Below are positions 63,705 to 64,000 of a stretch of DNA of 64,000 bases, in pieces. Location of the stretch: positions 24,294 to 88,293 of the forward strand of contig CAJTJZ010000006.1 of the NCBI GenBank assembly GCA_910576895.1, read 5' to 3'. The DNA is from an uncultured Lachnospiraceae bacterium. Its GTDB lineage: Bacteria; Bacillota; Clostridia; Lachnospirales; Lachnospiraceae. Position 1 is the first letter of the stretch, and every line of letters starts with the position of its first letter. Both the position numbers and the translations under genes were made by a program. The notes under the pieces were generated by a model. It did not search any database. It had not been told where the DNA came from and saw only the letters and a program-made list of their open reading frames with translations.

Positions 63705-64000
63705 ATGGTTGAGCAACAGCAGAAGTTAGTATTGAGTCCCTATATGGACATATATGAATTAGTCATTCCCAAAGACAACCTGCTCCGGCAAATTAAAGAA
63801 CTGGTAGATTTTGGGTTTATTTATGAAGAACTTATTGATAAATATTGTCTTGATAATGGACGCAATGCCGTTCCGCCTGTTAGGATGTTCAAATACCTGC
63901 TCCTGAAATCTATTTATGATTTATCTGATATTGATGTTGTAGAACGCTCCAAATATGATATGTCTTTCAAATACTTTCTTGATATGGCACCAGAAGAAAG
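63705..64000 (+). CDS. IS transposase (DUF772 / IS1182-like), cut by the window end
   Basis: 98 codons are visible. The N-terminus MVEQQQKLVLSPYMDIYELVIPKDNLLRQIKELVDFGFIY and ...NAVPPVRMFKYLLLKSIYDLSDIDVVERSKYDMSFKYFL match the DUF772 N-terminal domain of IS5/IS1182-type transposases. The SD GGCGGTGA precedes the ATG. CACCGC (about 63654) and GCGGTG (about 63694) form an inverted repeat around a TATAAT promoter at 63671. The left end of the element probably lies near 63630-63650. Confidence 0.85.
   Translation, partial: MVEQQQKLVLSPYMDIYELVIPKDNLLRQIKELVDFGFIYEELIDKYCLDNGRNAVPPVRMFKYLLLKSIYDLSDIDVVERSKYDMSFKYFLDMAPEE

Overview
The window is A+T-rich, clostridial-type DNA, most likely from an anaerobic, gut-type Lachnospiraceae relative. 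The pointers are the [FeFe]-hydrogenase maturase HydG, a GlnRS/RecJ/enolase housekeeping set, sporulation-type proteins (SpmA-like, PdaB-like, SleB-like), many chemoreceptor and c-di-GMP proteins, and several glycoside hydrolases (GH43, GH42, GH36, GHL10). There are no rRNA or tRNA genes. This placement is an inference from gene content and base composition.

Layout. 1-8.2 kb: 3' end of an L,D-transpeptidase; a roughly 410-bp ORF-less mobile element carrying a structured RNA (HEARO / omega-RNA-like) sitting between the recJ ribosome-binding site and its start codon; recJ; a VWA/MoxR pair; hydG. 8.2-10.1 kb: a complete DDE insertion sequence with 15-bp inverted ends and a 6-bp target duplication, which separates hydG from an Rrf2-type regulator. 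10.1-21.7 kb: regulator and cupin, a SleB-like hydrolase, glnS, a DUF2225 protein, an SpmA-like protein, a PdaB-like deacetylase, Nudix, CorA, an ECF sigma/anti-sigma/membrane-protein operon and a PocR-domain chemoreceptor-like protein. 21.8-24.8 kb: a large secreted GH43 enzyme. 25.1-27.2 kb: a decayed IS607-type element with a broken serine recombinase, a full-length TnpB whose third RuvC catalytic residue appears lost (DRG instead of DRD), and a strongly folded right-end RNA. 27.2-33 kb: an agr-type kinase/LytTR regulator, an ABC efflux pair, and lrgAB with a frame-shifted GntR/FadR regulator.

33-64 kb: a GHL10 enzyme, argCBD without argJ, GH42 beta-galactosidase, aroC, a FIST-EAL phosphodiesterase, enolase, a Cache chemoreceptor, carbamate kinase and tyrA. 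Next comes a five-gene operon (DUF896, 5-formyl-THF cyclo-ligase, orphan OmpR-type regulator, duplicated DUF1538 membrane protein, tandem P-II-like protein), then a small integrase, a PHP phosphatase, HflC/HflK, GH36 alpha-galactosidase with a cytidylate-kinase-like gene, a pectin-acetylesterase-like protein divergent from a TetR regulator, and the start of another insertion sequence.

The most unusual items are the ORF-less RNA element before recJ, the probably nuclease-dead TnpB with its RNA, and the regulator-DUF1538-tandem P-II operon, in which the P-II gene has a strong internal start site.
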